Source: Streptococcus sp. SPS1 (GTDB lineage Bacteria > Bacillota > Bacilli > Lactobacillales > Streptococcaceae). Taken from it: DNA of 64,000 nt. The notes below the pieces were generated by a model that made no database searches, was not told the DNA's origin, and was given only the letters and a program-made list of their open reading frames with translations. Where the stretch lies: contig NZ_JAQFJG010000009.1 of assembly GCF_030439915.1 (NCBI RefSeq), forward strand, positions 1 to 64,000, given 5' to 3'. Within the stretch, counting starts at the first letter, position 1, and the number at the start of each line of letters is the position of its first letter. Both the position numbers and the translations under genes were made by a program. Positions 47,349 to 54,938 of the stretch are shown here, piece after piece.

Positions 47349-48110
47349 TTATATTTCTTTTTCAATTAACTTCTGCTGAACAAACCAATCTAACAAGGGA
47401 AGAGTTTTATCTGTATTTGCCCATAAATGATAAGAATCGAAGACCGCTTGTACACTACCTAGATTTTCTACCAACTTATCTATTGTCAAAAAACTACGCC
47501 AGTATTCGTAAAAAATATTTGCATAGTTCTTATCATAAGTCGAAGAACCAAAATCATTCAATGAATGCCAACCATACTTCTTCTGAAAAAGTTCTACAAG
47601 AGACTGATTACAAATTTTTTCCGCTTGAAATTCCTCTTCTGTCAAGAAATACTTGCGACTAATATATTCAACCATCCCCTCTTCGAACCAGATATAAGAG
47701 TCGTAACCATCAAAATCATCTAAAAAATACTCCGACCAATGAGCTAACTCATGTCCTACAATCTGCAAGAGGAAATTTTCAGATAAAGAATGATAGTGAC
47801 TTTCTATTGCTTGAGTTTGCTGAGAACACTCGTAGTCCATCAACTGATACAAATACAACTCTTTCCAAACAGCTAAATCAGGCGTCATAACCATTCGTCT
47901 ATTATTTGTATAGGCTGGAACAGCACTTTCCCTAATAATCTGTGTGGCAGCATTAAAACTTGACCAAATAACAGCTTGTGGTAAATCACAGACTGCAAGT
48001 TCATTCTTTAAAAAATATTGATAATCTTTCAACTTTTCAGTATTTCTTACTACAAAATCACGAAATGCAGCTAGTTGACTATCGTCTTTTACAAGATAAA
48101 GGTTTTCCAC
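47349..48110 (-). CDS. Gluzincin-type metallopeptidase of unknown role
   Basis: About 253 residues from GTG 48108-48110 (ENLYLVKDDSQLAAF), chosen because AAAGGAG lies just upstream; another GTG six codons earlier overlaps that Shine-Dalgarno. The zinc motif HELAHWSEYF is followed about 20 residues later by WFEEGMVEYISRKYF, whose Glu would be the third ligand. No signal peptide, so it is cytoplasmic. It lies between the glycine T-box and glyQ, which implies induction when glycine is scarce. I do not recognise a named family. Confidence 0.7.
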   Translation of the reverse strand: MENLYLVKDDSQLAAFRDFVVRNTEKLKDYQYFLKNELAVCDLPQAVIWSSFNAATQIIRESAVPAYTNNRRMVMTPDLAVWKELYLYQLMDYECSQQTQAIESHYHSLSENFLLQIVGHELAHWSEYFLDDFDGYDSYIWFEEGMVEYISRKYFLTEEEFQAEKICNQSLVELFQKKYGWHSLNDFGSSTYDKNYANIFYEYWRSFLTIDKLVENLGSVQAVFDSYHLWANTDKTLPLLDWFVQQKLIEKEI

Positions 48111-48147
48111 GTCTCTCCTTTCTTTCACACAATAGACTGAATAAGCA

Positions 48148-48331
48148 AAAGAACCGCGTCCGACAATCCTAGGTTGATTTAACCTAGGGGCGTCAGAAAC
48201 GCGGTTCCACCCTAATTTATTACTTCATTGTTTTTGAAAATACTACAGAAAGCGCCAGCACTTTATTTTGCTCTACTTGGCTCCCACTATCCCAAGCTCG
48301 CTTGAAGAACGCCATAAGACTTTCTTTCCTG
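48148..48331 (-). ncRNA. T-box leader (glycine)
   Basis: On the minus strand the T-box consensus AATTAGGGTGGAACCGCG lies at 48200-48218. The terminator pairs GAACCGCGT with ACGCGGTTC (48199-48207 and 48151-48159), enclosing a CCTAGGTT hairpin, then TTTT. Stem I starts with CAGGAAAG pairing with CTTTCTG. A GGC (Gly) at 48254-48256 on its 3' side is the best specifier candidate. Uncharged tRNA-Gly would favour read-through into the metallopeptidase and glyQS. Confidence 0.88.
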
Positions 48332-48337
48332 CTGACT

Positions 48338-48366
48338 ATTATATCAAAAATTAGAACAATGTACAA
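48338..48366 (-). promoter_or_regulatory. Promoter of the T-box / glyQS operon
   Basis: Minus strand -35 TTGTAC (48361-48366), 17 bp, extended -10 TGATATAAT (hexamer 48338-48343). Confidence 0.8.
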
Positions 48367-48382
48367 TTCTTTTTATGATTTT

Positions 48383-49225
48383 CTAAAAATCCATATCATC
48401 AACTCGTGGAGCACCCGACTGAACCGCTATCGTTTTTAAGGTTTCTCGCTCCTCATGACTCAGTTCAATTCCGAAGCAATCAAGATTAGCCTGAATACGA
48501 GAGGCTGTAACAGATTTCGGAAGTGGTAAAAATCCTTCTGCTAAGCTCCAGGCCAAGGCTATCTGAGCAACAGACATTCCATGATTTGCCGCAATTTCTT
48601 GCACTTGCTTGCTATCAAACAGTTCTCCCTGACCAAAAGGTCCCCAAGCTTCCAATAAAATTCCTTTTTCTCTACAGTAAGCTACGACTTTCTCTTGATA
48701 CACACCTGGCGCCAAGCGGATTTGATTGACCGCTGGAACGATAGTTACCGTTTCAAGCAAGGCATCCAAATGATGGGGAAGGAAATTACTAACTCCAATA
48801 GCACGGATTTTGCCTTCTTGATAGAGGTCTTCCATAGCTCTCCAAACTTCCGCATTGCGAGTTTTCCATGCGTCATTTTCTCTGAGCGGTTTTGGGTTCG
48901 GCCAATGAATCAAATACAGATCCAAATAATCCAAGCCCAGCTTCTCTAAAGACTTTGCAAAAGCCTGACGAGCTTGCTCATAGGTTTGTTGGCTATTCCA
49001 AAGCTTGGTAGTTACGAACAATTCCTCTCGTGGAACTCCGCTATCTTTGATTGCTTGACCAACACTTTCTTCATTCTGATAAATCGCCGCCGTATCAATA
49101 TGACGATAACCAGCCTTTAAAGCCTCTAGGACAGCTTGATAGGCAATCTCTCCATTTTCAGCTTTCCAGGTTCCAAATCCCAGAACTGGAATCGTAACAC
49201 CATTATTTAAAGTATAAGATTTCAT
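48383..49225 (-). CDS. Aldo-keto reductase (2,5-diketogluconate reductase-like)
   Basis: 280 residues. Tetrad in IDTAAIYQNEE (Asp, Tyr), TTKLWNSQQ (Lys) and LYLIHWPNPK (His). IPVLGFGTWKAENGEIAYQA is the AKR N-terminus. The AKR5 group reduces methylglyoxal, ketosugars and related carbonyls; the substrate is undefined here. It is 77 bp downstream of pgdA on the same strand and upstream of the T-box promoter. Confidence 0.92.
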   Translation of the reverse strand: MKSYTLNNGVTIPVLGFGTWKAENGEIAYQAVLEALKAGYRHIDTAAIYQNEESVGQAIKDSGVPREELFVTTKLWNSQQTYEQARQAFAKSLEKLGLDYLDLYLIHWPNPKPLRENDAWKTRNAEVWRAMEDLYQEGKIRAIGVSNFLPHHLDALLETVTIVPAVNQIRLAPGVYQEKVVAYCREKGILLEAWGPFGQGELFDSKQVQEIAANHGMSVAQIALAWSLAEGFLPLPKSVTASRIQANLDCFGIELSHEERETLKTIAVQSGAPRVDDMDF

Positions 49226-49301
49226 TATTTTTCCTTTCTATGTGAAGAAAATCCAAAGAAACAAATTTTCAAGGAAAACTTATCTCTTTAGATTTTGTGT
49301 A

Positions 49302-50693
49302 TTATTGATCACGGTCATAGTAAAGCTGGTGAGCTTTAAGACGAGTGTCTAACAAATCTGGTATGGTTACAAAGTCATAACCTTGCCCTTTCAAATAGTC
49401 AATAACCTTAGGTAGAGCATTGACCGTCTCAGCATGGATATCATGCATGAGAATGATAGAACCATTCTTGACTTCACGTTGAATTTCTGTCAAAATAGCT
49501 GCTTCATTTTTACTCTTCCAGTCCAGACTATCCACATCCCACATAATAAAGCTTAAATCCAGGCTATTGCGAATGTCGTCTGTAATGACTCCATAAGGGG
49601 GACGCATAAGTTTAGAGCTAGAACCCAGCACCTTAGTTAGCGCATCCTCCGTATCAGTAATTTGTTTTTTAGCTTCATCAAGGGAAAGTTTTGAAAGCAC
49701 TGGATGACTCCAACTATGGTTTCCAATAACATGACCATCTGCTTTCATTCGTTTCAAAATCTCTTCATTGCCAGAAACATTCTTACCTAAAACAAAGAAA
49801 GTTGCCTTGATACCATACTTAGAAAGTGTATCTAATGCTTGATTTGTCGTCGCAGGATTTGGTCCATCATCAAAAGTCAAGGCCACTACTTTACGATTTT
49901 TCTTTTCATAATAAGCCTTATATAGCTCTGCATCCTTATCTAATAAATAAGAAGACTGAATAACTTCAAAGAAACTAGATACCGGCAAGGCAATCTCATC
50001 CAGATTTTCAACAGGCTGACTCGGATAAATAAGAATTTGGCTATCCTTGTAATCAAAATTCCATGCAGATAAGTCTTGGTCGGAGAAGCTTTTTACAATC
50101 TGATTACTCTGGTCTTGCTCTATTTTCTTATCCTCTAGGACGGAGGTCAATTCTTTTATCAGTTGTTCCTTAGCCTTACTAGCATCTGAAAACAGTTGGT
50201 CAAGTGTAAAAGGTTGCCCATCTTCTGTTAAGTGAACCTTTCCTAGACTGGTCTTTTCAGTCTCTTCAACCTTAAAATCAACTAAATCATAGATTTGTTT
50301 GGTCGCATTACGATTGACGACTCCCTTTAAACCTGACTCTTCTTGCTCTGTATAGTAGAAAACAAGATTGTCCTTACTTTCTAATTTGTCCTTAATGTCT
50401 TGATTTATCAGCTCCTTAGCAGACGAAATCACTTCCGAGCCTTGGAGAGGATAATAGGCAATCACTTCGGTTTGACCCTTACGAAAATGATCCTTCTGAT
50501 TTCCCTCACTTAATTGATTATCTTTATCATTTTTTAAAGACTCAATTTTTTTTTCGAAACTTTGCTTTGTATATACTTTGTATCCAATCATTGAACCAAG
50601 GACGCAAATACTTACCGAAAAGATAGCTACCAGGGCTATTAGACTCATTCTTATCTTATCGTGATTCTCACGCTTTGCTCTACTTTTATCCAT
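49302..50693 (-). CDS. pgdA: Peptidoglycan N-acetylglucosamine deacetylase
   Basis: 463 residues, the pneumococcal PgdA length. N-terminal membrane anchor ([20 protein letters not shown], residues 16-36), a long extracytoplasmic linker domain, then the C-terminal NodB carbohydrate esterase: [13 protein letters not shown] (catalytic Asp and metal Asp), NHSWSHPVL (two metal His), RPPYGVI, and [10 protein letters not shown] (catalytic His). Deacetylation of GlcNAc makes the wall lysozyme-resistant. The ATG has no Shine-Dalgarno and lies 6 bp from a strong promoter. Confidence 0.96.
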   Translation of the reverse strand: MDKSRAKRENHDKIRMSLIALVAIFSVSICVLGSMIGYKVYTKQSFEKKIESLKNDKDNQLSEGNQKDHFRKGQTEVIAYYPLQGSEVISSAKELINQDIKDKLESKDNLVFYYTEQEESGLKGVVNRNATKQIYDLVDFKVEETEKTSLGKVHLTEDGQPFTLDQLFSDASKAKEQLIKELTSVLEDKKIEQDQSNQIVKSFSDQDLSAWNFDYKDSQILIYPSQPVENLDEIALPVSSFFEVIQSSYLLDKDAELYKAYYEKKNRKVVALTFDDGPNPATTNQALDTLSKYGIKATFFVLGKNVSGNEEILKRMKADGHVIGNHSWSHPVLSKLSLDEAKKQITDTEDALTKVLGSSSKLMRPPYGVITDDIRNSLDLSFIMWDVDSLDWKSKNEAAILTEIQREVKNGSIILMHDIHAETVNALPKVIDYLKGQGYDFVTIPDLLDTRLKAHQLYYDRDQ

Positions 50694-50699
50694 AAGACC

Positions 50700-50728
50700 A
50701 TCATATCAAATTCAAGCTATAATTTCAA
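50700..50728 (-). promoter_or_regulatory. Near-consensus promoter abutting pgdA (leaderless)
   Basis: Minus strand TTGAAA (50723-50728), 17 bp, extended -10 TGATATGAT (hexamer 50700-50705), six bases, then ATG. This predicts transcription starting at or within the start codon. Confidence 0.7.
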
Positions 50729-50752
50729 TGATTTTGGAGGAAATAGTATATT

Positions 50753-50774
50753 AAAAAGAGAGGGAGTTCCCTCT
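50753..50774 (-). terminator. metK terminator
   Basis: GAGGGA/TCCCTC stem (50760-50773) with flanking pairing. On the minus strand it is followed by CTTTTTA. Confidence 0.7.
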
Positions 50775-50787
50775 TTCTTCAATTCAT

Positions 50788-51978
50788 TTATTTGACTGCT
50801 TCTTTTAAAGCATCTACCTTGTCCAAACGTTCCCATGGAAGGTCAATATCTGTACGTCCCATGTGTCCATAAGCTGCTGTTTGACGGTAGATTGGACGTT
50901 TAAGATCCAACATTTGGATAATTCCTGCAGGGCGAAGGTCAAAGATTTGACGAGCCGCTTTTTCAAGCTTGCTTTCAGCTACCGTTCCTGTACCGAAGGT
51001 ATCGATACGGACAGAAACAGGTTGGGCAACACCGATAGCGTAAGCCAATTGTACTTCCGCCTTCTTAGCAAGACCCGCTGCAACAATATTCTTGGCAATA
51101 TAACGAGCTGCATATGACGCAGAACGGTCCACCTTAGTCGCATCCTTACCAGAGAAGGCACCACCACCATGACGAGAGTAGCCACCATAGGTATCCACGA
51201 TAATCTTACGACCAGTCAAGCCTGAGTCTCCTTGAGGTCCACCGATTACAAAGCGACCAGTTGGATTGATGAAGAATTTTGTTTGCTCATCCAAGTAAGA
51301 GGATGGAATAACCTCTTTGATAACCTTGTTAATCACATCATTGTGAATTTGTTCGTTGCTGACTTCTGGATCGTGCTGAGTTGAAATAACGACTGTGTCC
51401 ACACGTACTGGACAGTCATTTTCATCGTACTCAACCGTAACCTGTGATTTGGCATCTGGGCGAAGATAGCTAATTTCCCCAGACTTACGAAGTTCTGCCA
51501 GACGACGAACCAACTTGTGACTGAGTGAGATTGGAAGTGGCATGAGTTCTTCTGTTTCATCTACCGCAAAACCAAACATGAGACCTTGGTCTCCAGCACC
51601 AATCAAATCAAGTGGATCTTGATCTGCATTTCCACGAACCTCCAAGGCTTCGTTAACACCTTGGGCGATATCCGGTGACTGCTCAACAAGTGACGGATGG
51701 ACTCCCACTGTCTCAGCAGAAAATCCATATTCTGTATTGGTATAGCCAATCTCTGCAATGGTATCACGAACCACACGGTTAATATCCACATAGGCATTTG
51801 TAGAAATTTCACCAAAAACGTGGACGGAACCAGTATATACAGCTGTCTCAGCAGCAACGTGCGCCTCTGGATCCTTGGCTAAAATAGCATCCAAAATCGC
51901 ATCTGAAATTTGATCTGCAATCTTATCTGGGTGCCCCTCAGATACAGATTCAGACGTGAATAATTTACGTTCTGACAT
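50788..51978 (-). CDS. metK: S-adenosylmethionine synthetase
   Basis: 396 residues. It makes SAM from methionine and ATP. Signatures: [31 protein letters not shown], and [18 protein letters not shown] in the P-loop-like region. The start ATG is preceded by GGGGGG, the Shine-Dalgarno sequestered in SMK riboswitches. It is monocistronic with a long leader. Confidence 0.98.
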   Translation of the reverse strand: MSERKLFTSESVSEGHPDKIADQISDAILDAILAKDPEAHVAAETAVYTGSVHVFGEISTNAYVDINRVVRDTIAEIGYTNTEYGFSAETVGVHPSLVEQSPDIAQGVNEALEVRGNADQDPLDLIGAGDQGLMFGFAVDETEELMPLPISLSHKLVRRLAELRKSGEISYLRPDAKSQVTVEYDENDCPVRVDTVVISTQHDPEVSNEQIHNDVINKVIKEVIPSSYLDEQTKFFINPTGRFVIGGPQGDSGLTGRKIIVDTYGGYSRHGGGAFSGKDATKVDRSASYAARYIAKNIVAAGLAKKAEVQLAYAIGVAQPVSVRIDTFGTGTVAESKLEKAARQIFDLRPAGIIQMLDLKRPIYRQTAAYGHMGRTDIDLPWERLDKVDALKEAVK

Positions 51979-52368
51979 AAAAATGTCCCCCCTTAAAAAT
52001 AGTGTTATAGAGTTACAAAGTACTGATAGGTATTTTCATTTTCTAAGAGTTACGACGCGAAAGAAATAAAAACGATACTTTTTTATTTCTGAAGCTAGTA
52101 AGGCGCATAGGGTGACTGCCTTATAGCGGCAACCGTAGAATGACGAGCGACTACTTTGGAGCCGTCATTCTTTGCGAGTTACGACGCGAAAGAAATAAAA
52201 ACGATACTCTTTTATTTCTGAAGCTAGTAAGGCGCATAGGGTGACTGCCTTATAGTGGCAACCGTAGAATGACGAGCGACTACTTTGGAGCCGTCATTCT
52301 TTGCGAGTTACAAAGTACTGAAAACTCTTAGTAATGAATACCTACCATCTTATCGGGACTATATAACT
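51979..52368 (-). promoter_or_regulatory. SMK-box (SAM-III) riboswitch, metK leader, with an enlarged P3 arm
   Basis: On the minus strand the 5' part reads GTCCCGATAAGATGGT (from 52359), equivalent to the anti-Shine-Dalgarno segment of the SMK box. The 3' part has AGTACTTTGTAACTC (52010-52025) and GGGGGG before the ATG. The variable P3 helix is long: GGTAGGTATT...CTAAGAG pairs with CTCTTAG...AATACCTATC (near 52323-52350 and 52027-52049). Its apical loop holds two 129-bp tandem repeats. SAM binding would pair the anti-SD with GGGGG and block metK translation. Confidence 0.75.
52047..52304. repeat. Two 129-bp tandem repeats inside the metK leader
   Basis: Copies 52047-52175 and 52176-52304 differ at two positions (T/C in the T run near 52080 and a C/T near 52130). 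Each unit folds into three hairpins: AGAAATAAAAA with TTTTTATTTCT, GTAAGGC with GCCTTAT, and GAATGACG with CGTCATTC. A 17-bp segment beginning GAGTTACAAAG flanks the block on both sides (52010-52026, 52305-52321). It is not BOX or RUP as I know them. Confidence 0.9.
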
Positions 52369-52373
52369 TTACC

Positions 52374-52382
52374 ATTATACCA
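52374..52382 (-). promoter_or_regulatory. metK promoter, extended -10
   Basis: Minus strand TGGTATAAT just before the SMK box. The resulting leader would be about 390 nt. Confidence 0.7.
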
Positions 52383-52452
52383 TTTTTAAGCGCAATTTGC
52401 AGTCTTTAATGTAGTGTTTCAATGTAGATATTTCGTTCTCATAAAGCAAAAA

Positions 52453-52473
52453 GTTGGAGCACATTACTCCAAC
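52453..52473 (-). terminator. Terminator after the DEAD-box gene
   Basis: GTTGGAG (52453-52459) pairs with CTCCAAC (52467-52473), then TTTTT on the minus strand. Confidence 0.8.
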
Positions 52474-52481
52474 GATTACTA

Positions 52482-53825
52482 TTAAAATGTTTGGCGTTTT
52501 GCTTTACGCTCTGCACGTCCACGAGCGCGATTTTCTGCACGCTTGGTTTTGCGGCGTTTTTCATCAACCGCCCATTGAATTTTCTTTTTATAGCCCGGTT
52601 TAACTTTTTTCTTTTTCTTTTTAACCAAACCAATCATTTCGATATCAAGCTTATCTTGTTTTTTCTCACGGTTGGCACGACGATCACGGTCATAGGTATC
52701 TTGAAATTCTCCATCTTTGACCATCTTAGGAGTGAACTTGATTCCTAATTTCTCCAACTCACGGATATCCGAGTCATCGCTTGGCTGATAAAGGGTAATA
52801 GCAGTACCTGGTAGGCCGTTTCGTCCAGTACGACCAACTCGGTGCACAAAGAAGGATAAGTCTTGCGGAATGGCATCATTGATGACATGACTGACACCTT
52901 CAATGTCAATTCCACGCGCTGCCAAATCTGTTGCGACAATGTACTCAAAATCCAGATTTTTCACCTGATTCATGATTCGCTTACGTTCACGAGGGGCAAT
53001 ATCTCCATGAATCTTCGCTACCTTCAAACCTTGAGCAGTCAGATATGAATGCAATTCATCAGCACGCGTTTTAGTATTAACAAAAATCATGGCCAAATAA
53101 GGCTGCATCAACTGAGTCAACTGGTAAATTTGAGCATTCTTGTCACGTCCCTTGGTTGAAATCAACCAATTATCAATAGTGTCAGAAATGACCGTTTTGG
53201 TCTTGATTTTTTCCATAACTGGATTTGACAAGTATTTTTTCAAGAATGGTTGCAACTTTTGTGGAATAGTCGCTGAGAAGACCATAAATTGCAAGTCTTT
53301 TGGAAGACTGCCAGCAATCTTATCAACAGTTTCCAAGAATCCCATATCCAAGGTCATGTCTGCCTCATCAACAACAAAGGTCTTAGCCTTGTGAATAGCT
53401 AGATCACCAGATTTAACCAAGTCGTAGATACGGCCTGGAGTTCCGATAACAATATGAGGTTGATTGCTTGCCAATTTGTCAATCTGGCGAGCCTTATCTG
53501 TCCCTCCCACGTAATTAACCACACGAACTTCCACGTCTGAGTGGGCAGCAATCTGACGGGCTGCTTGGTAAATTTGAGTAGCCAACTCACGACTCGGTGC
53601 AGTAATCACTGCTTGTACACTATCGCTAGCTTCATCTAATTGCTGGAAAATCGGTAACAAGAAAGTATGAGTCTTACCCGAACCTGTTTTTGATTCTCCA
53701 ACCAAATCTCGGCCTGACAGGACAATGGGAATCAACTTATCTTGTACCTCTGTTGGAGTTGTAAATTTCAACTCCTGCAGGGCTTCTCTAATATAGTTTT
53801 TAAATTGAAATTTCGTAAATGACAT
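52482..53825 (-). CDS. DEAD-box RNA helicase (CshB-like)
   Basis: 447 residues. Q motif, Walker A SKTGSGKTH, PSRELA, GTPGR, VVDEADM (DEAD as DEAD-M), SATIP, then helicase C motifs ATDLAARGID and HRVGRTGRNG. The C-terminus is very basic (KKKKKKVKPGYKKK and the Arg/Lys tail) and binds RNA. It remodels ribosomal or mRNA structures, often in the cold. No obvious RNase partner nearby. It is a single gene. Confidence 0.94.
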   Translation of the reverse strand: MSFTKFQFKNYIREALQELKFTTPTEVQDKLIPIVLSGRDLVGESKTGSGKTHTFLLPIFQQLDEASDSVQAVITAPSRELATQIYQAARQIAAHSDVEVRVVNYVGGTDKARQIDKLASNQPHIVIGTPGRIYDLVKSGDLAIHKAKTFVVDEADMTLDMGFLETVDKIAGSLPKDLQFMVFSATIPQKLQPFLKKYLSNPVMEKIKTKTVISDTIDNWLISTKGRDKNAQIYQLTQLMQPYLAMIFVNTKTRADELHSYLTAQGLKVAKIHGDIAPRERKRIMNQVKNLDFEYIVATDLAARGIDIEGVSHVINDAIPQDLSFFVHRVGRTGRNGLPGTAITLYQPSDDSDIRELEKLGIKFTPKMVKDGEFQDTYDRDRRANREKKQDKLDIEMIGLVKKKKKKVKPGYKKKIQWAVDEKRRKTKRAENRARGRAERKAKRQTF

Positions 53826-53895
53826 AATATCCTCGATTCTATCTATCTTACCAATTATACCATATTTTATTCCATTTCAGTAGCCTCACTTATTT

Positions 53896-54000
53896 ATACT
53901 CAATGAAAATCAAAGAGTAAACTAGGAAGCTAGCCGCAGGCTGTACTTGAGTACGGCAAGGTGAAGCTGACGTGGTTTGAATTTGATTTTCGAAGAGTAT
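53896..54000 (-). repeat. BOX element lacking boxB
   Basis: 105 bp with ATACTC and GAGTAT ends, reverse orientation: boxC (CTAGGAAGCTAGCCGCAGG) followed by boxA (GGCAAGGTGAAGCTGACGTG). The central boxB unit is absent. Confidence 0.9.
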
Positions 54001-54030
54001 TAGGCTATTTCCAGTAGCTTTTCTAATCAG

Positions 54031-54059
54031 AAAAAGGCTGGAATGTTATAATTCCAACC
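54031..54059 (-). terminator. Terminator after the EEP-family nuclease gene
   Basis: GGCTGGAAT (54036-54044) with ATTCCAACC (54051-54059), one wobble; TTTTT on the minus strand. Confidence 0.85.
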
Positions 54060-54071
54060 TCTTTTCAGTCA

Positions 54072-54887
54072 TTATTTCCAGTTTAAAATAGCATTCAAGC
54101 CATAGTGATCACTAACTTGCGGACTATTGTTACCACCAAATACAACATGTAAATTTTCTACCTCTAACTCTTTGGTAGTAAAAACATAGTCGATTCGAAG
54201 GGGTTCAGTGTTCCCTTTCCAGCCATCAATTTCTGGTGGAACGGTATAGCTACCGCTTTTCTCTTGAGCAACTTCAAAAGCGTCTTGTAAGCCTAATGGA
54301 CTAGCTAAAATAGCTTGGTAGCCTTCCTGTCCAGCCGGATTGTTGAAATCTCCAGCTAGCAAAAGCGGCTTGTTCAATTCTTTCAAGACAGCCTCAAATC
54401 GTGCCCATTCTTCTTGGAAACCTTTATCCCACCAAGAAAGGTGGACACTTGCAACTGCAAGCTCCTTACCATCAACTACAGTTTCAGCCACGGCAACACG
54501 ACGAGTATGATAGTCTGTTGGATCATCCACATCTGAAACTAAAATTTCTCTGGCTTCAATAGGTGTTTTAGACAAGATAGCCACACCTTCGTGGTAGCGA
54601 TCATAACCGATATGGTTATAGGCCCAAGTCCAGTAGTAATTTTTCCCTTGCTCATACAACTTTTCAACCAAGAGTCTAACATAGTGATCTTGGTGAATAG
54701 GCTCAGCTGCTGGCAAAGCTTGATAAAGGTCATTAACCTCCACCACTGGCGAAGTGATCTCCTGATTGATTTCTTGGAAACAAATCAAATCATAGTCCTT
54801 TTCAAGAATATCCTCAAGCAAAATCTGGAATTTTTCCTCTGCTTCTTTCTCCATCCAACTGTGAGTATTGAGTGTTAAAAATTTCAT
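54072..54887 (-). CDS. Endonuclease/exonuclease/phosphatase family protein
   Basis: 271 residues of the EEP fold shared by DNase I, ExoIII and sphingomyelinase. Motifs: LTLNTHSW, LICFQEINQE (metal Glu), VASVHLSWWDKG (His), LLAGDFNNPAG (Asp, Asn), RIDYVFTT and VSDHYGLNA (catalytic His). No signal peptide, so the substrate is intracellular: a nucleic acid or phosphoester. It is distinct from ExoA by sequence. It lies 51 bp after ptsG and has its own Shine-Dalgarno. Confidence 0.88.
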   Translation of the reverse strand: MKFLTLNTHSWMEKEAEEKFQILLEDILEKDYDLICFQEINQEITSPVVEVNDLYQALPAAEPIHQDHYVRLLVEKLYEQGKNYYWTWAYNHIGYDRYHEGVAILSKTPIEAREILVSDVDDPTDYHTRRVAVAETVVDGKELAVASVHLSWWDKGFQEEWARFEAVLKELNKPLLLAGDFNNPAGQEGYQAILASPLGLQDAFEVAQEKSGSYTVPPEIDGWKGNTEPLRIDYVFTTKELEVENLHVVFGGNNSPQVSDHYGLNAILNWK

Positions 54888-54905
54888 GCTTTTCTCCCAA
54901 AATAA

Positions 54906-54931
54906 GAGGTTGGAATACAGCTTCCAACCTC
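54906..54931 (-). terminator. ptsG terminator
   Basis: GAGGTTGGAA (54906-54915) and TTCCAACCTC (54922-54931) form a perfect 10-bp stem; a short T-rich stretch follows on the minus strand. Confidence 0.75.
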
Positions 54932-54938
54932 AAGTATA

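Noticed and set aside
52047-52304. Tandem repeat as a BOX or RUP element
   Set aside because: It lacks the BOX ends ATACTC/GAGTAT and the boxA core, and I see no RUP-type terminal repeats.
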